A stretch of DNA of 64,000 bases from the NCBI GenBank assembly GCA_008501635.1, contig QQUJ01000010.1, forward strand, positions 496,001 through 560,000, given 5' to 3'. This document shows, in pieces, positions 15,751 through 24,294 of the stretch. A program made the position numbers and the translations under genes. Position 1 is the first letter of the stretch. Each line of letters starts with the position of its first letter. This stretch comes from Pseudomonadota bacterium (GTDB lineage: Bacteria > Pseudomonadota > Gammaproteobacteria > QQUJ01). Below the pieces are notes generated by a model. That model was not told the origin of the DNA and ran no database searches. It worked only from the letters and a program-made list of their open reading frames with translations.

Positions 15751-16923
15751 ATGAACAGAGCCAACAACAGTAGCAAGAACATTCTCATCGCCGCCTTGTG
15801 CGGGGTCGCGGTGCTGCTGCTCATGGTCATCTACTTCTCGCCGGTGTGGTGGGTTTCGCTGAAGGCACCCAACTACCCAGCGGAGGCGTTCCCGGATGGC
15901 ATACGCATCCACTTTCACATGAACGGTGTCTTTAACGGCTGCAAGAAGCAGGAGGGGCGTCAGATCCAGGAGGATGTCGCGCTGGATTGTGTCCATGAGA
16001 TGGACACCATCAACCATTACGTGGGGATGTACCCGATTGCGGCGGGCGCGCCGATCGAGCGTGCGTTTTCACCCTATCTGGTTTCGTTGCTCGGGGTGAT
16101 GGTGATCGGTTTTGCGGTGCGCAAGCGTACGATGCGGGTGGCGACGTTGGCGGTCGGCTCGGTTGTGATCGCGGGTTGGATGTTTCTTACCTTTCACACC
16201 GAAGATGGCTTGAAGTACCAGAGCGAAGGTTATCTGAAGGCCATGGTCACCGCGCTCGATCAGGACGCAGGAGATTCGGACAGCGGCCCTGACCAACTCT
16301 CTTCATCGGAGGCGGTCATCGAGCGGTTGCGTGAATCACTGAGGGCGAGCGGGGTGGAGGGCGAGGCGCCGAGCCAGAGCCCCCAGGCCCGTGGCAAACA
16401 GGCCTACATCGAGCATCTGAGAATCACCTTCGAGAAAGACCAGGAACGCCGCGGGCGCGATGTCACCTGGGATGGCAGCGGATCGCAACTGGTGGTCTGG
16501 CATTACGAGAAGACCCTGGGCCGTTACTTCAACAACCCCGAAGAGATCGCGCCAATGGTCGCCACCTTGAAGGCGGTCTCCTCGGTGGTGTTCTGGAGCC
16601 TGATCACAGCGATGGTGGCGCTGGTGGTGGGTACCTGGATGTGGCGTCCTTTCAGCTGGTTGCTGGTGCTGGTGCCGATGGCGTTACCGGTCTTTTTTCT
16701 CATCGACTACGCCGGATGGTTATGGTGGTTTGGGCATAATCTCAATGAAATGGGTGCCTTTACCGTGAAGGCGTTCATGCCCACCGTATTCGGCCAGGGC
16801 AAGGTGGCGCAGTTTTCCACTCACTCCTATCCGCACTACGGATTCGGCGTCATGTTACTGCTCTCATTGGTAACAGGGTTGGCCGCGCTGTTGCGTCGCA
16901 AGCAGCCTGAAGGGGCAAGCTGA
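15751..16923 (+). CDS. nosB: NosB-like integral membrane protein of the nos cluster
   Basis: A 390-residue protein with an N-terminal membrane helix, the conserved segment FSPVWWVSLKAPNYPAEAFP, a short periplasmic loop with a Cys (FNGCKKQEG), two middle helices, a hydrophilic region of about 110 residues, and three or four C-terminal helices ending in RRKQPEG. This layout and its place between cytochrome genes and nosD match NosB of clade II clusters, a membrane protein needed for N2O respiration whose role is not settled. No cofactor motif is visible. nosD starts 8 bp later. Confidence 0.75.
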   Translation: MNRANNSSKNILIAALCGVAVLLLMVIYFSPVWWVSLKAPNYPAEAFPDGIRIHFHMNGVFNGCKKQEGRQIQEDVALDCVHEMDTINHYVGMYPIAAGAPIERAFSPYLVSLLGVMVIGFAVRKRTMRVATLAVGSVVIAGWMFLTFHTEDGLKYQSEGYLKAMVTALDQDAGDSDSGPDQLSSSEAVIERLRESLRASGVEGEAPSQSPQARGKQAYIEHLRITFEKDQERRGRDVTWDGSGSQLVVWHYEKTLGRYFNNPEEIAPMVATLKAVSSVVFWSLITAMVALVVGTWMWRPFSWLLVLVPMALPVFFLIDYAGWLWWFGHNLNEMGAFTVKAFMPTVFGQGKVAQFSTHSYPHYGFGVMLLLSLVTGLAALLRRKQPEGAS

Positions 16924-16931
16924 GTCGCGTC

Positions 16932-18194
16932 ATGGTCGTGCGGCCCCCGCGGGAAGTCAGGCGAGCGGTGTGCCGGAGCTTGGTAGCGGTGATTGGCACC
17001 ACAGGTTGGCTTTTAGCGGGGAATGCCTTCGCGGCGTTACCCTCGTTTCAGATCCTGGTGGATAACGCTGACCCCGCCCTGCCCCTTGTTCCGGAGCCAG
17101 GCGTTTACGCAGGTCCAGTCCATATTCAAAAGCCTCTCACCATCGATGGGCGCGGGCAGGTGACGATCGACGCCGGAGGCAAAGGATCGGTCATCGTCCT
17201 TGACACCGACGGTGCCACCCTCAAGGGCTTGCGTCTCACCAATTCGGGTGAATCCCATAACGATCTCGATGCCGGGGTACAGGTGCGTGGGCGTTTTAAC
17301 GTCATCAAGGACTCGGTTATCGACAACACCTTGTTTGGAATCGATCTGCAGCAATCGGAAAACAACATCGTGCGGCGCAATCGCATCAGTTCCAAACCCA
17401 CCGAGGTGGGGCTGCGTGGTGATGCGATACGCCTCTGGTACAGTTTCAACAACAAGATCACCGACAACATCATCGAGAGTTCACGCGATATGGTGGTCTG
17501 GTATTCCGCGGATAACGTGATAGCCCGCAACGAATCCTCCGGCGGGCGCTACTCGTTGCACTTCATGTACTCCAACCGCAATGAAGTGCTCGATAACAAG
17601 TTCATCGGCAATCAGGTGGGCATCTTCGTCATGTACAGCAACGGCATGGTGTTCAGGAATAACTTCATTGCCCATGCGGCGGGTCCTACCGGCGTGGGAA
17701 TCGGATTCAAGGAGAGCTCCAATCTTCTGCTGGAGGGTAATCAGGTTCTTTACTGCGGGACGGGGTTCTATCTCGACGTCTCGCCCTACGAACCGGATAC
17801 CACCAATATCTTTCGCAATAATCTGGTGGGTTTCAACGGTGTAGGTGTGCGCTTTCTCAGCGACTGGCCCGGCAACGTCTTCGAATCCAATACCTTCAAG
17901 GGTAATCTCACACAGGTGGCGGCCGGCAGCGGCGGCAGTGCCGCGCGTAATATCTGGCAGGGCAATTACTGGGAGGACTACGAGGGTTTTGATCGTGATC
18001 GCAATGGCGTAGGCGATACACCCTACGAGCTCTATGCCTATGCCGATCGCATGTGGATGGATGTGCCGGCCACGCAGTTTTTCAAAGGCGCCCCGATGCT
18101 GGAGATGATTGATTTTCTGGAGCGCCTGGCGCCTTTCAGCGCGCCACGTCTGATGCTGCGCGATACCGCACCGCGCATGACCACCATCAATTGA
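16932..18194 (+). CDS. nosD: NosD, copper-site (CuZ) maturation protein
   Basis: A 420-residue periplasmic protein with a signal peptide (VAVIGTTGWLLAGNAFAA) and a right-handed beta-helix made of repeated NxxxNxI coils (for example SENNIVRRNRISS, FNNKITDNIIESS, NRNEVLDNKFIGN). The motifs SLHFMYSN and GIFVMYSN are conserved in NosD. It works with the NosF/NosY ABC transporter to supply sulfide or copper for the CuZ cluster of NosZ. The gene encodes a complete protein of normal length. It starts at ATG 16932 with no strong ribosome binding site, so coupling to nosB is likely. Confidence 0.93.
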   Translation: MVVRPPREVRRAVCRSLVAVIGTTGWLLAGNAFAALPSFQILVDNADPALPLVPEPGVYAGPVHIQKPLTIDGRGQVTIDAGGKGSVIVLDTDGATLKGLRLTNSGESHNDLDAGVQVRGRFNVIKDSVIDNTLFGIDLQQSENNIVRRNRISSKPTEVGLRGDAIRLWYSFNNKITDNIIESSRDMVVWYSADNVIARNESSGGRYSLHFMYSNRNEVLDNKFIGNQVGIFVMYSNGMVFRNNFIAHAAGPTGVGIGFKESSNLLLEGNQVLYCGTGFYLDVSPYEPDTTNIFRNNLVGFNGVGVRFLSDWPGNVFESNTFKGNLTQVAAGSGGSAARNIWQGNYWEDYEGFDRDRNGVGDTPYELYAYADRMWMDVPATQFFKGAPMLEMIDFLERLAPFSAPRLMLRDTAPRMTTIN

Positions 18195-18226
18195 GTCTCG
18201 TTGTCACTTATCGTTGAGCTTGAAGT

Positions 18227-19057
18227 ATGAGCAAGAAGGACAAACCCACAGAGATGCTGCCTGTCTCCAGGAAGCGCGCCCAACAGGCGCGGCGGCGTTT
18301 CCTGCGTTCCGTCGCGCTGACGGTGGGCGTTGTGGGGATGGCGGCGCTGGGCTACATGCCCGTGGCCCGCGGCTGGAAACCACGCCTGCGTCCACCGGGC
18401 GCATTGTTGGAGCAGGAGTTTCTCGCTGCCTGCATCAAGTGCGGTCAGTGCGTGCAGGTCTGTCCGGTGGAGGCGATCTTTCTCGATGACCTCGATCAGG
18501 GTTTTGGTGTTGGTGCCCCCTATATTCACGCTCGCGACCAGGCTTGTGATTTCTCCTGCGATGGACTGCAGTGCGTGCTCGCCTGCCCGACCGGCGCACT
18601 GACCCACGAGATCTCGTATCCCCACGAGGTGGATATCGGCATCGCACGCCTTGATCGACCGGATAAGTGCCTGGCGCTCCTCGGCAAAGGCTTCAAGGGC
18701 AAGGTGCGCGGGCCGGAGTTCACCGGCAAGTTTCGCTACATCGAAGTCGATCGCTGGAATCCGGTGGCGGTGCGCAGTCAGGATTTCGACAGGGAGGTCT
18801 GCGACCTTTGCGTGGTCCACTGCCCCATCGAGATCCGTGCCGATCAGTGTGAGGCGGGGAAACCCCCGTCGGGCGATCCCAATCAGTGCCCGCCCAAACG
18901 GGCCATCGGGTTGGAGCCGGTTGACAGTGGCGACGGCATGGCCCGCTTCATGCCAGTGGTCTACGACGGTTGTGTGGGTTGCGGGGCCTGCGAAATGGTC
19001 TGTCCGACCGAACCCGCCGCCATCGTCATCGACATGGCCAGCGTGCTCAAGAGCTGA
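18227..19057 (+). CDS. nosG: NosG, ferredoxin-type quinol dehydrogenase subunit
   Basis: A 276-residue protein. An N-terminal RRRFLRSVALTVGVVGMAAL segment resembles a twin-arginine signal/anchor. Four Cys clusters for [4Fe-4S] centres follow: CIKCGQCVQVCP, CDFSCDGLQCVLACP, CDLCVVHCPI and CVGCGACEMVCP. It is NapG-like and should pair with the membrane NosH to take electrons from (mena)quinol and hand them to periplasmic cytochromes for NosZ. nosH starts 14 bp later. The four Cys clusters are intact. Confidence 0.92.
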   Translation: MSKKDKPTEMLPVSRKRAQQARRRFLRSVALTVGVVGMAALGYMPVARGWKPRLRPPGALLEQEFLAACIKCGQCVQVCPVEAIFLDDLDQGFGVGAPYIHARDQACDFSCDGLQCVLACPTGALTHEISYPHEVDIGIARLDRPDKCLALLGKGFKGKVRGPEFTGKFRYIEVDRWNPVAVRSQDFDREVCDLCVVHCPIEIRADQCEAGKPPSGDPNQCPPKRAIGLEPVDSGDGMARFMPVVYDGCVGCGACEMVCPTEPAAIVIDMASVLKS

Positions 19058-19071
19058 CCTGGGGACCTGTC

Positions 19072-20058
19072 ATGTGCTACATCGGGCAACATCTCGCTGA
19101 ACTGCTGGGCCGCGAGCCCCGGAAACCGGACAATGAGGAGATCGCGCCCCAGGCCCAGGAGATCCATTTCTATAAAAAAGGCCAGGTTTTCGATGCCAAG
19201 GCCGCGGCCGAGGAGCATCAACGCCTCAAGTCCAACAAATGGCGCAATATCCGCTGGGCCACGCTGCTGGCGGTGAATCTGCTCTTCGTGCTCTCGTACT
19301 CGCTGGATATTCAGTTGCTCGAGGGAGCGTTGACCGCCTCACGCTTTGCCGGATTCCACATGGCCGATCTCAACTCGGCGCTGCAGGTGATGCTCGCCTT
19401 CAAGGAGGTGCTGATCAATCTGCTGATCGGCACGGTGACCGTCTTCATCCTCTGGTTTTTCCTCGGTGGCCGTACCTTCTGCTCCTGGGTCTGTCCCTAC
19501 CATCTGGTGGCCGAGTTGGCGGAAAAGCTGCATCTCAAGCTGGTGGAGAAGAAGATCATCAAGGGCATCGATTTTCACCGCGGTACCCGCACCGCCTTTT
19601 ACGTGATCTTTGCGGTGCTGACCCTGGCGTCGGGTTATACCGTGTTCGAGTCGGTGTCGCCGACCGGCATACTCAGTCGCGCCATTATCTACGGTCCGGG
19701 ATTGGCATTGATCTGGGTCGGCGTGCTTTTGCTGTTCGAGGTTGTCGCCTCGCGCCGTGCCTGGTGCCGTTACGTCTGCCCGATCGGTATGACCTACGGT
19801 TTCGTCGGTGCGGCCTCCCCACTGCGGATCCGTTATAACCTCGTCAACTGCCAGCATGAGGGTGAATGCCGTAAGGTGTGCCTGGTACCGCACGTGCTGG
19901 ACACCGTGATCAAAGGGCGGGCACGTGACGTGGAGGTGCCGATCGGCGCCGACTGTACGCGCTGTGGTCTGTGCGTCGATGTCTGCCCCAGTGGGTCGTT
20001 ACGGTATGAGTTCAAGTTTGGTGGCGGCGCCAGGGTGACTGCCACCGAGCAGCCCTGA
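19072..20058 (+). CDS. nosH: NosH, membrane ferredoxin quinol oxidase subunit
   Basis: A 328-residue NapH-like membrane protein with four to five helices. It has the CxxxCP motifs CSWVCPYHL and CRYVCPIGMTYG, and two C-terminal cytoplasmic Fe-S clusters (CQHEGECRKVC and CTRCGLCVDVCP). It oxidises quinol and passes electrons to NosG. I chose ATG 19072 (MCYIGQHLAELLG) because the residues before it are out of character and overlap nosG. Its presence instead of NosR fits a clade II cluster. Confidence 0.92.
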   Translation: MCYIGQHLAELLGREPRKPDNEEIAPQAQEIHFYKKGQVFDAKAAAEEHQRLKSNKWRNIRWATLLAVNLLFVLSYSLDIQLLEGALTASRFAGFHMADLNSALQVMLAFKEVLINLLIGTVTVFILWFFLGGRTFCSWVCPYHLVAELAEKLHLKLVEKKIIKGIDFHRGTRTAFYVIFAVLTLASGYTVFESVSPTGILSRAIIYGPGLALIWVGVLLLFEVVASRRAWCRYVCPIGMTYGFVGAASPLRIRYNLVNCQHEGECRKVCLVPHVLDTVIKGRARDVEVPIGADCTRCGLCVDVCPSGSLRYEFKFGGGARVTATEQP

Positions 20059-20173
20059 GTCCAGTAGCTGCCGCGACGGACGCCTTCGCGATGGAATCCC
20101 GGGCTCAATGCGGCGACAATGCCGCGGGTATTTTGGTGGCGATGCACGCCCCGGGGACTAGCCGGTCAAGATC

Positions 20174-21070
20174 ATGATTCGCTTTCAGAACATTACCAAG
20201 ACCTTTCGCCGCCATGCGGTGCTGAAAAGCGTCAACCTGGTGATCAAGGCGGGGGATCGCGTTGCGCTGGTCGGTTCCAACGGCGCGGGCAAGACCACCC
20301 TGATCCGCTGCCTGCTGGGCGAATACACCTGTCAGGGCGAGGTCTTGGTCGATGGGCTCGACCCGCGCAGCGAGCGCGAGAAGGTGCTGTCGCGCGTGGG
20401 ATTCGTGCCACAACTGCCGCCACCGTTGAAGATGCCGGTGGGACAGCTGATACGCTTTGCTGCCAGCGTCTGCAAAGTCGATGAGCAGCCAATTCACATC
20501 GTCGCGCAGCGACTCGGGCTCGACACCGGGCAGGTGAAGCGTCAGTCGTTTGTGAAACTTTCCGGCGGCCAGAAACAGAAGCTGCTGATTGCCATCGCCC
20601 TGGGCCGCGAAACCGACCTGCTGGTGATGGATGAACCCGCTGCCAATCTCGATCCCGAGGCGCGGGCGATCTTCTTTGAACTGCTGGCGGAGAAGCAGGA
20701 TCACGTCGTAATGCTGATCTCCAGCCATCGGCTCGACGAGGTGGCCTCGCTGGTCAATCGCGTCATCGAACTCGATCAGGGCGCGGTGGTACTCGATGAT
20801 CGGGTTGCCGATGAAATCGATCTCACCAGCCGGCTGTGGTGCCGTATCACCCTGGTGCGTGCTGAAGCGGCGTTCGCCAAGGCGATCACCCCCTGGGGTT
20901 TTCGTCTGGCCGACGAGGGGCGGGTATGGGAGGGCGAGGTGGCCGGTCCCGATCGCCTGCGTTTTCTCGGTGTGCTGTCGCGCTATGCGGGACTGCTCGC
21001 CGGCATCCAGATGAATGAGCAGGGCACCGTGGCAGATCGTGATGCGCTGGCCTGTGGCGAGGAGGTCTGA
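20174..21070 (+). CDS. nosF: NosF, ABC transporter ATP-binding protein
   Basis: A 298-residue ABC ATPase. Walker A is GSNGAGKTT, the signature LSGGQKQK, Walker B LLVMDEPAANLD, and the switch His is in SSHRLDEV. It powers the NosY permease that, with NosD, delivers a sulfur species or other component for CuZ assembly. A C-terminal extension of about 85 residues follows the ATPase core, as in other NosF proteins. The 115-bp gap from nosH is the longest between nosB and nosY. It overlaps nosL by one base (TGATG). Confidence 0.93.
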   Translation: MIRFQNITKTFRRHAVLKSVNLVIKAGDRVALVGSNGAGKTTLIRCLLGEYTCQGEVLVDGLDPRSEREKVLSRVGFVPQLPPPLKMPVGQLIRFAASVCKVDEQPIHIVAQRLGLDTGQVKRQSFVKLSGGQKQKLLIAIALGRETDLLVMDEPAANLDPEARAIFFELLAEKQDHVVMLISSHRLDEVASLVNRVIELDQGAVVLDDRVADEIDLTSRLWCRITLVRAEAAFAKAITPWGFRLADEGRVWEGEVAGPDRLRFLGVLSRYAGLLAGIQMNEQGTVADRDALACGEEV

Positions 21071-21600
21071 TGCGGCGTCGCGCACTGTTGCAGGCGACAC
21101 TGCTGGCAGCGTTCATCGCTCCTCTGGCCGGTTGCGGGGGTGATCCGGGAGCAGGTCCGGTCGAGGTGAAATGGGATCGCGATGCCTGCGAGCGCTGCCG
21201 CATGGTGCTGAGTGACCGACGCCACGCGGCGCAGGTGCGGTTCACCGATCCCGGTGGGCGATCGCGGGTGATGCGGTTTGACGATCTGGGCTGCGCCGTC
21301 ATCTGGCTGGAGGACAAGCCCTGGAAAGAGGCTGCATCCACGGAAGTCTGGGTTAACGACCACCGCGACGGACGTTGGATCGATGCGCACACGGCCTATT
21401 TCCTTGGTGGTCAGCTGACCCCCATGGAATACGGGCTGGGCGCCCAGGACACCCCGCTCGAAGGGGCGATGCGTTATACCGATGCACGGACCCATGTCCT
21501 GGCCATCGAGGAGCGGTTCAACAGGCATGGCGCCGATGTCCGTGCCGATGCACGCGCGCGCGAACCCGGCACCACCGCCCCCCCCGGCCACAACCACTGA
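21070..21600 (+). CDS. nosL: NosL, periplasmic copper-binding lipoprotein
   Basis: A 176-residue lipoprotein: RRRALLQATLLAAFIAPLAG then the lipobox Cys. The metal motif ACERCRMVLSD is the NosL CxxCxM signature for Cu(I). It acts as copper chaperone for the CuZ site of NosZ. The C-terminal tail is Pro/His-rich (TTAPPGHNH) and might bind metal. It begins in the nosF stop codon and is followed 13 bp later by nosY; nosL lies between nosF and nosY here, rather than at the end of the cluster. Confidence 0.9.
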   Translation: MRRRALLQATLLAAFIAPLAGCGGDPGAGPVEVKWDRDACERCRMVLSDRRHAAQVRFTDPGGRSRVMRFDDLGCAVIWLEDKPWKEAASTEVWVNDHRDGRWIDAHTAYFLGGQLTPMEYGLGAQDTPLEGAMRYTDARTHVLAIEERFNRHGADVRADARAREPGTTAPPGHNH

Positions 21601-21613
21601 GTATCATCTCGCC

Positions 21614-22441
21614 ATGCACTATCTCTGGCTAACCGCTTGGTCCGATATCGTTGAATCGCTGCGTGCCCGGTGGTTCTTCGTCTACTCGCTGGTTTTCGGC
21701 GGTATCGTGGTGGTGCTGTTTCTGCTGGGACTGACCGAGTCGCGGGTGATGGGGTTTACCGGGCTGTCGCGGCTGTTGCTGACCTATATTCAGCTGTGCA
21801 TGGCGGTATTGCCTATATTTGTGCTGATTACGACAGTGCGTTCGGTGGCGGGGGATCGTGAAGCGGGGGTGTTCGAGTATCTGCTATCGCTGCCGACCCC
21901 ACTTGCGGCCTGGTTTTGGGGCAAGCTGCTGGGCCGGTTTTTCGTGGTTTTTCTTCCGGTGTTTCTCGCCATGCTCGGCGCGGTGGTGTGGGGCATGCTC
22001 AAGGGAACGGAGATGCCCTGGACCCCGTTTCTCTTCTACACCGGGCTGTTGCTGGCATTGGCCTGGTGTTTTCTCGGACTGGGGATGCTGATCTCGACCG
22101 TGGCACGTTCGGCCGATGTGGCGCAGGGGGCGGCCTTCGTGGTGTGGCTGACCCTGATTCTGTTCCTCGATCTCATCCTGCTCGGGGTGATGATCCGCGA
22201 GCAGCTGCCCGCGGAGACGGCGGTGGCACTGGCGTTGGCGAATCCCCTGCAGGTGTTTCGCACGGCCGCGATGATGCTCTTCGATCAGCAGCTGGTGCTG
22301 CTCGGGCCGACCGCCTACGTAATCCTCGATCACTTCGGTAAGACCGGTTACATGGTCTGGGCCATGGGCTACCCGGTGGCGGTCGGGACCCTCTGCGCGG
22401 CTGTCGGTTACTGGCTCTTTCGCCGATCCGACCTACCCTGA
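21614..22441 (+). CDS. nosY: NosY, ABC-2 type permease
   Basis: A 275-residue membrane protein with six predicted helices: two N-terminal (WFFVYSLVFGGIVVVLF onward), then paired helices around residues 90-200 and a final one. The EAGVFEYLLSLPTP segment is the conserved ABC-2 permease coupling region. It partners NosF. I chose ATG 21614 (MHYLWLTAWSDI), since the upstream part of the frame overlaps nosL and has no membrane character. Confidence 0.9.
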   Translation: MHYLWLTAWSDIVESLRARWFFVYSLVFGGIVVVLFLLGLTESRVMGFTGLSRLLLTYIQLCMAVLPIFVLITTVRSVAGDREAGVFEYLLSLPTPLAAWFWGKLLGRFFVVFLPVFLAMLGAVVWGMLKGTEMPWTPFLFYTGLLLALAWCFLGLGMLISTVARSADVAQGAAFVVWLTLILFLDLILLGVMIREQLPAETAVALALANPLQVFRTAAMMLFDQQLVLLGPTAYVILDHFGKTGYMVWAMGYPVAVGTLCAAVGYWLFRRSDLP

Positions 22442-22538
22442 GCCGGTCTGCTGAAAAGTGGGTCATATGCCGCACCCGTGGGGTATTTGACGGGTACTCT
22501 GCAAGCCTCGGATTGTGAGATCCTGACCCCACGTAGTC

Positions 22539-23051
22539 TTGGCTCCGGTCGTCAATTCATCCAGCGCTGTCTTCGAAGTGAACAAAATCTCGCGATCGTA
22601 TCTCGTCGTTATCGCCCTGCTCGTGCTGGGTTTGCTGGCCGTCGTCGGTTACAAGCTATGGCCGGTGCTCAATCCCACGGTGATCGAGACCGCGCAAGAC
22701 AATCCCGACTGCGATCTCCATCAGGGACCCTGCACGCTGGCCTTCGGTGATGGTGCGACGGTCACGTTCACAATCACACCGCGTCCGGTGGAGATGATGG
22801 AACCGATCGCGCTGCACGTGCAGACGCAAGGCATCGAACCATGGTCGGTCGCTGTTGATATCCAGGGTGTCAGCATGAACATGGGCTACAACCGGCCCGA
22901 GCTGGTGGAGGAGGCGCCGGGAAGTTTTACCGGCAGCACGATCTTGCCGATCTGCGTCCGTGAACGCATGGACTGGACAATTCAAGTGCTGGTGCGTAGC
23001 GCCGAAGGCATCCGCGCCGCCCCTTACCAGCTGGTGACCTGGAACCGCTGA
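22539..23051 (+). CDS. Membrane-anchored periplasmic protein next to SCO1, possibly FixH/YtkA-like
   Basis: About 170 residues: a short cytoplasmic start, one N-terminal helix (SYLVVIALLVLGLLAVVGYK) and a beta-rich periplasmic domain. Notable are a CxxxxxxC pair (DCDLHQGPC) and the segment GVSMNMGYNRPEL, in which an MxM pair resembles the metal-facing motif of FixH/YtkA-type domains. The start is unclear: TTG 22539 or GTG 22578, neither with a good ribosome binding site. Its stop overlaps the SCO1 start (ATGA), so it belongs to the copper-delivery genes after nosY. Its function is inferred only from context. Confidence 0.6.
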   Translation: MAPVVNSSSAVFEVNKISRSYLVVIALLVLGLLAVVGYKLWPVLNPTVIETAQDNPDCDLHQGPCTLAFGDGATVTFTITPRPVEMMEPIALHVQTQGIEPWSVAVDIQGVSMNMGYNRPELVEEAPGSFTGSTILPICVRERMDWTIQVLVRSAEGIRAAPYQLVTWNR

Positions 23052-23701
23052 TGAGCGCAGCGAAAGGTCTCCACATCGGTTTGATGGCGCTGATTGCACT
23101 GCTGGCGGGTGCTTTGCTGTGGGCTGCGTTCTTCTGGCAGCCACAGCCGCCTCAGCCCTCCGCAGCGCCCGATCAGGATCTGCCCCCCGGGACGCTCGAT
23201 CTGCGTCTCGCCGCCATGGGTGGTCCCTTTACGCTTGATTCCGCCGACGGCGCTGTGACTCTGGATGACCTGCGCGGCAAGGTGGTGCTGATCTACTTCG
23301 GCTACACCTTCTGCCCGGATGCCTGCCCGACCAATCTCGCCATCATGGCCGCCGGTTTCAGTCAGATGAGCGAGGAGGAGCTGGCACAGGTGCAAGGGGT
23401 ATTCGTCAGTGTCGATCCTGACCGCGACACGCTGGAGCGCTTGAAGCAATACACCGGCTACTTTCACCCACGAATCATGGGCGTCACGGGAACCGCCGAA
23501 CAGCTTGCCGGCGTGGCGCGGCGTTACGGCGCTTCCTATCAAATCGGTGTGGCAAAAACCGCTGGCGGGTACCTGGTGGATCACTCCTCGTATATCCATG
23601 TGGTAGACCAGCAGGGAAATCTGCTGTTTGCGCTGCCCCACGCCGTGGCACCGGAACTGATGGTCGAGACGATACGAACGCTACTGAACACTGACCGATG
23701 A
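23051..23701 (+). CDS. SCO1/SenC/PrrC family copper chaperone
   Basis: A 216-residue membrane-anchored thioredoxin-fold protein. After the N-terminal helix, the Cu-binding CxxxC is in TFCPDACPTN and the conserved His in SSYIHVVD. SCO proteins insert copper into CuA sites or keep their cysteines reduced. Next to nos genes, the likely client is the CuA site of NosZ rather than only cytochrome oxidase. It overlaps the upstream membrane protein gene and is followed by PCuAC. Confidence 0.92.
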   Translation: MSAAKGLHIGLMALIALLAGALLWAAFFWQPQPPQPSAAPDQDLPPGTLDLRLAAMGGPFTLDSADGAVTLDDLRGKVVLIYFGYTFCPDACPTNLAIMAAGFSQMSEEELAQVQGVFVSVDPDRDTLERLKQYTGYFHPRIMGVTGTAEQLAGVARRYGASYQIGVAKTAGGYLVDHSSYIHVVDQQGNLLFALPHAVAPELMVETIRTLLNTDR

Positions 23702-23735
23702 ACTGTTCTCTGAAACCTCGTGAAAGGAGTTGTCT

Positions 23736-24233
23736 GTGAATACAAAGTGGAATGCATTGGTACTGGGTGCCGCGATGGTCGGCCAATTTGGTGCAGCGGC
23801 ATGGGCGGGAAACGCAGCACAGGAGGTTCGTGTCGAGGCTCCCTATGTGCGCGCGGTTCCGCCGGGAACCCCCAATACGGGCGGTTTTATGGTGCTGAAG
23901 AACAGCGGCTCTTCGGCGCACGCAGTTGTTTCCGGGCGCAGCAGCGCGAGCCAGCATGTCGAACTGCACACCCACCGCATGGAAGGCGGCATGATGAAGA
24001 TGCGCCCTATCGAAAAGATCGAAATACCCGCCGGTGGCGAGACGGTACTGAAACCCGGGGATCTGCACGTGATGTTCATCAACCTCGTCAGCGAGCTCAA
24101 GGAAGGGCAGGAGGTAGGCTTTACACTGGTCTTTGAGGATGGCAGCGAGACCATGGTGATGGCGCCGGTGAAAAAGGTGATGGAGGGAATGAAGATGGGT
24201 GAGGGGATGGGGCACGGCAAAAAGATGCACTGA
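23736..24233 (+). CDS. PCuAC-type periplasmic copper chaperone
   Basis: About 165 residues with a signal peptide (LVLGAAMVGQFGAAAWAG). The PCuAC core is present: HVELHTHRMEGG then MMKMRPIE and LKPGDLHVMF, supplying the His/Met Cu(I) ligands. The C-terminal tail is rich in Met and His (MEGMKMGEGMGHGKKMH), likely a further Cu site. I chose GTG 23736 because AAAGGAG lies 6 nt upstream; a TTG at 23730 lies too close to that site. It probably hands copper to SCO1 or directly to CuA. A terminator follows at 24256. Confidence 0.92.
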   Translation: MNTKWNALVLGAAMVGQFGAAAWAGNAAQEVRVEAPYVRAVPPGTPNTGGFMVLKNSGSSAHAVVSGRSSASQHVELHTHRMEGGMMKMRPIEKIEIPAGGETVLKPGDLHVMFINLVSELKEGQEVGFTLVFEDGSETMVMAPVKKVMEGMKMGEGMGHGKKMH

Positions 24234-24255
24234 GCCCCAATCCTGGGCCCAGCAA

Positions 24256-24288
24256 AGGCACCGCGGTGACGCGGTGCCTTTTTTTTGC
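24256..24288 (+). terminator. Rho-independent terminator ending the nos/copper gene run
   Basis: AGGCACCGCG (24256-24265) pairs perfectly with CGCGGTGCCT (24270-24279) around GTGA and is followed by eight T residues. It lies 23 bp after the PCuAC gene. It may also act on the convergent cytochrome gene, with a shorter T-run in that direction. Confidence 0.92.
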
Positions 24289-24294
24289 GGCTAA

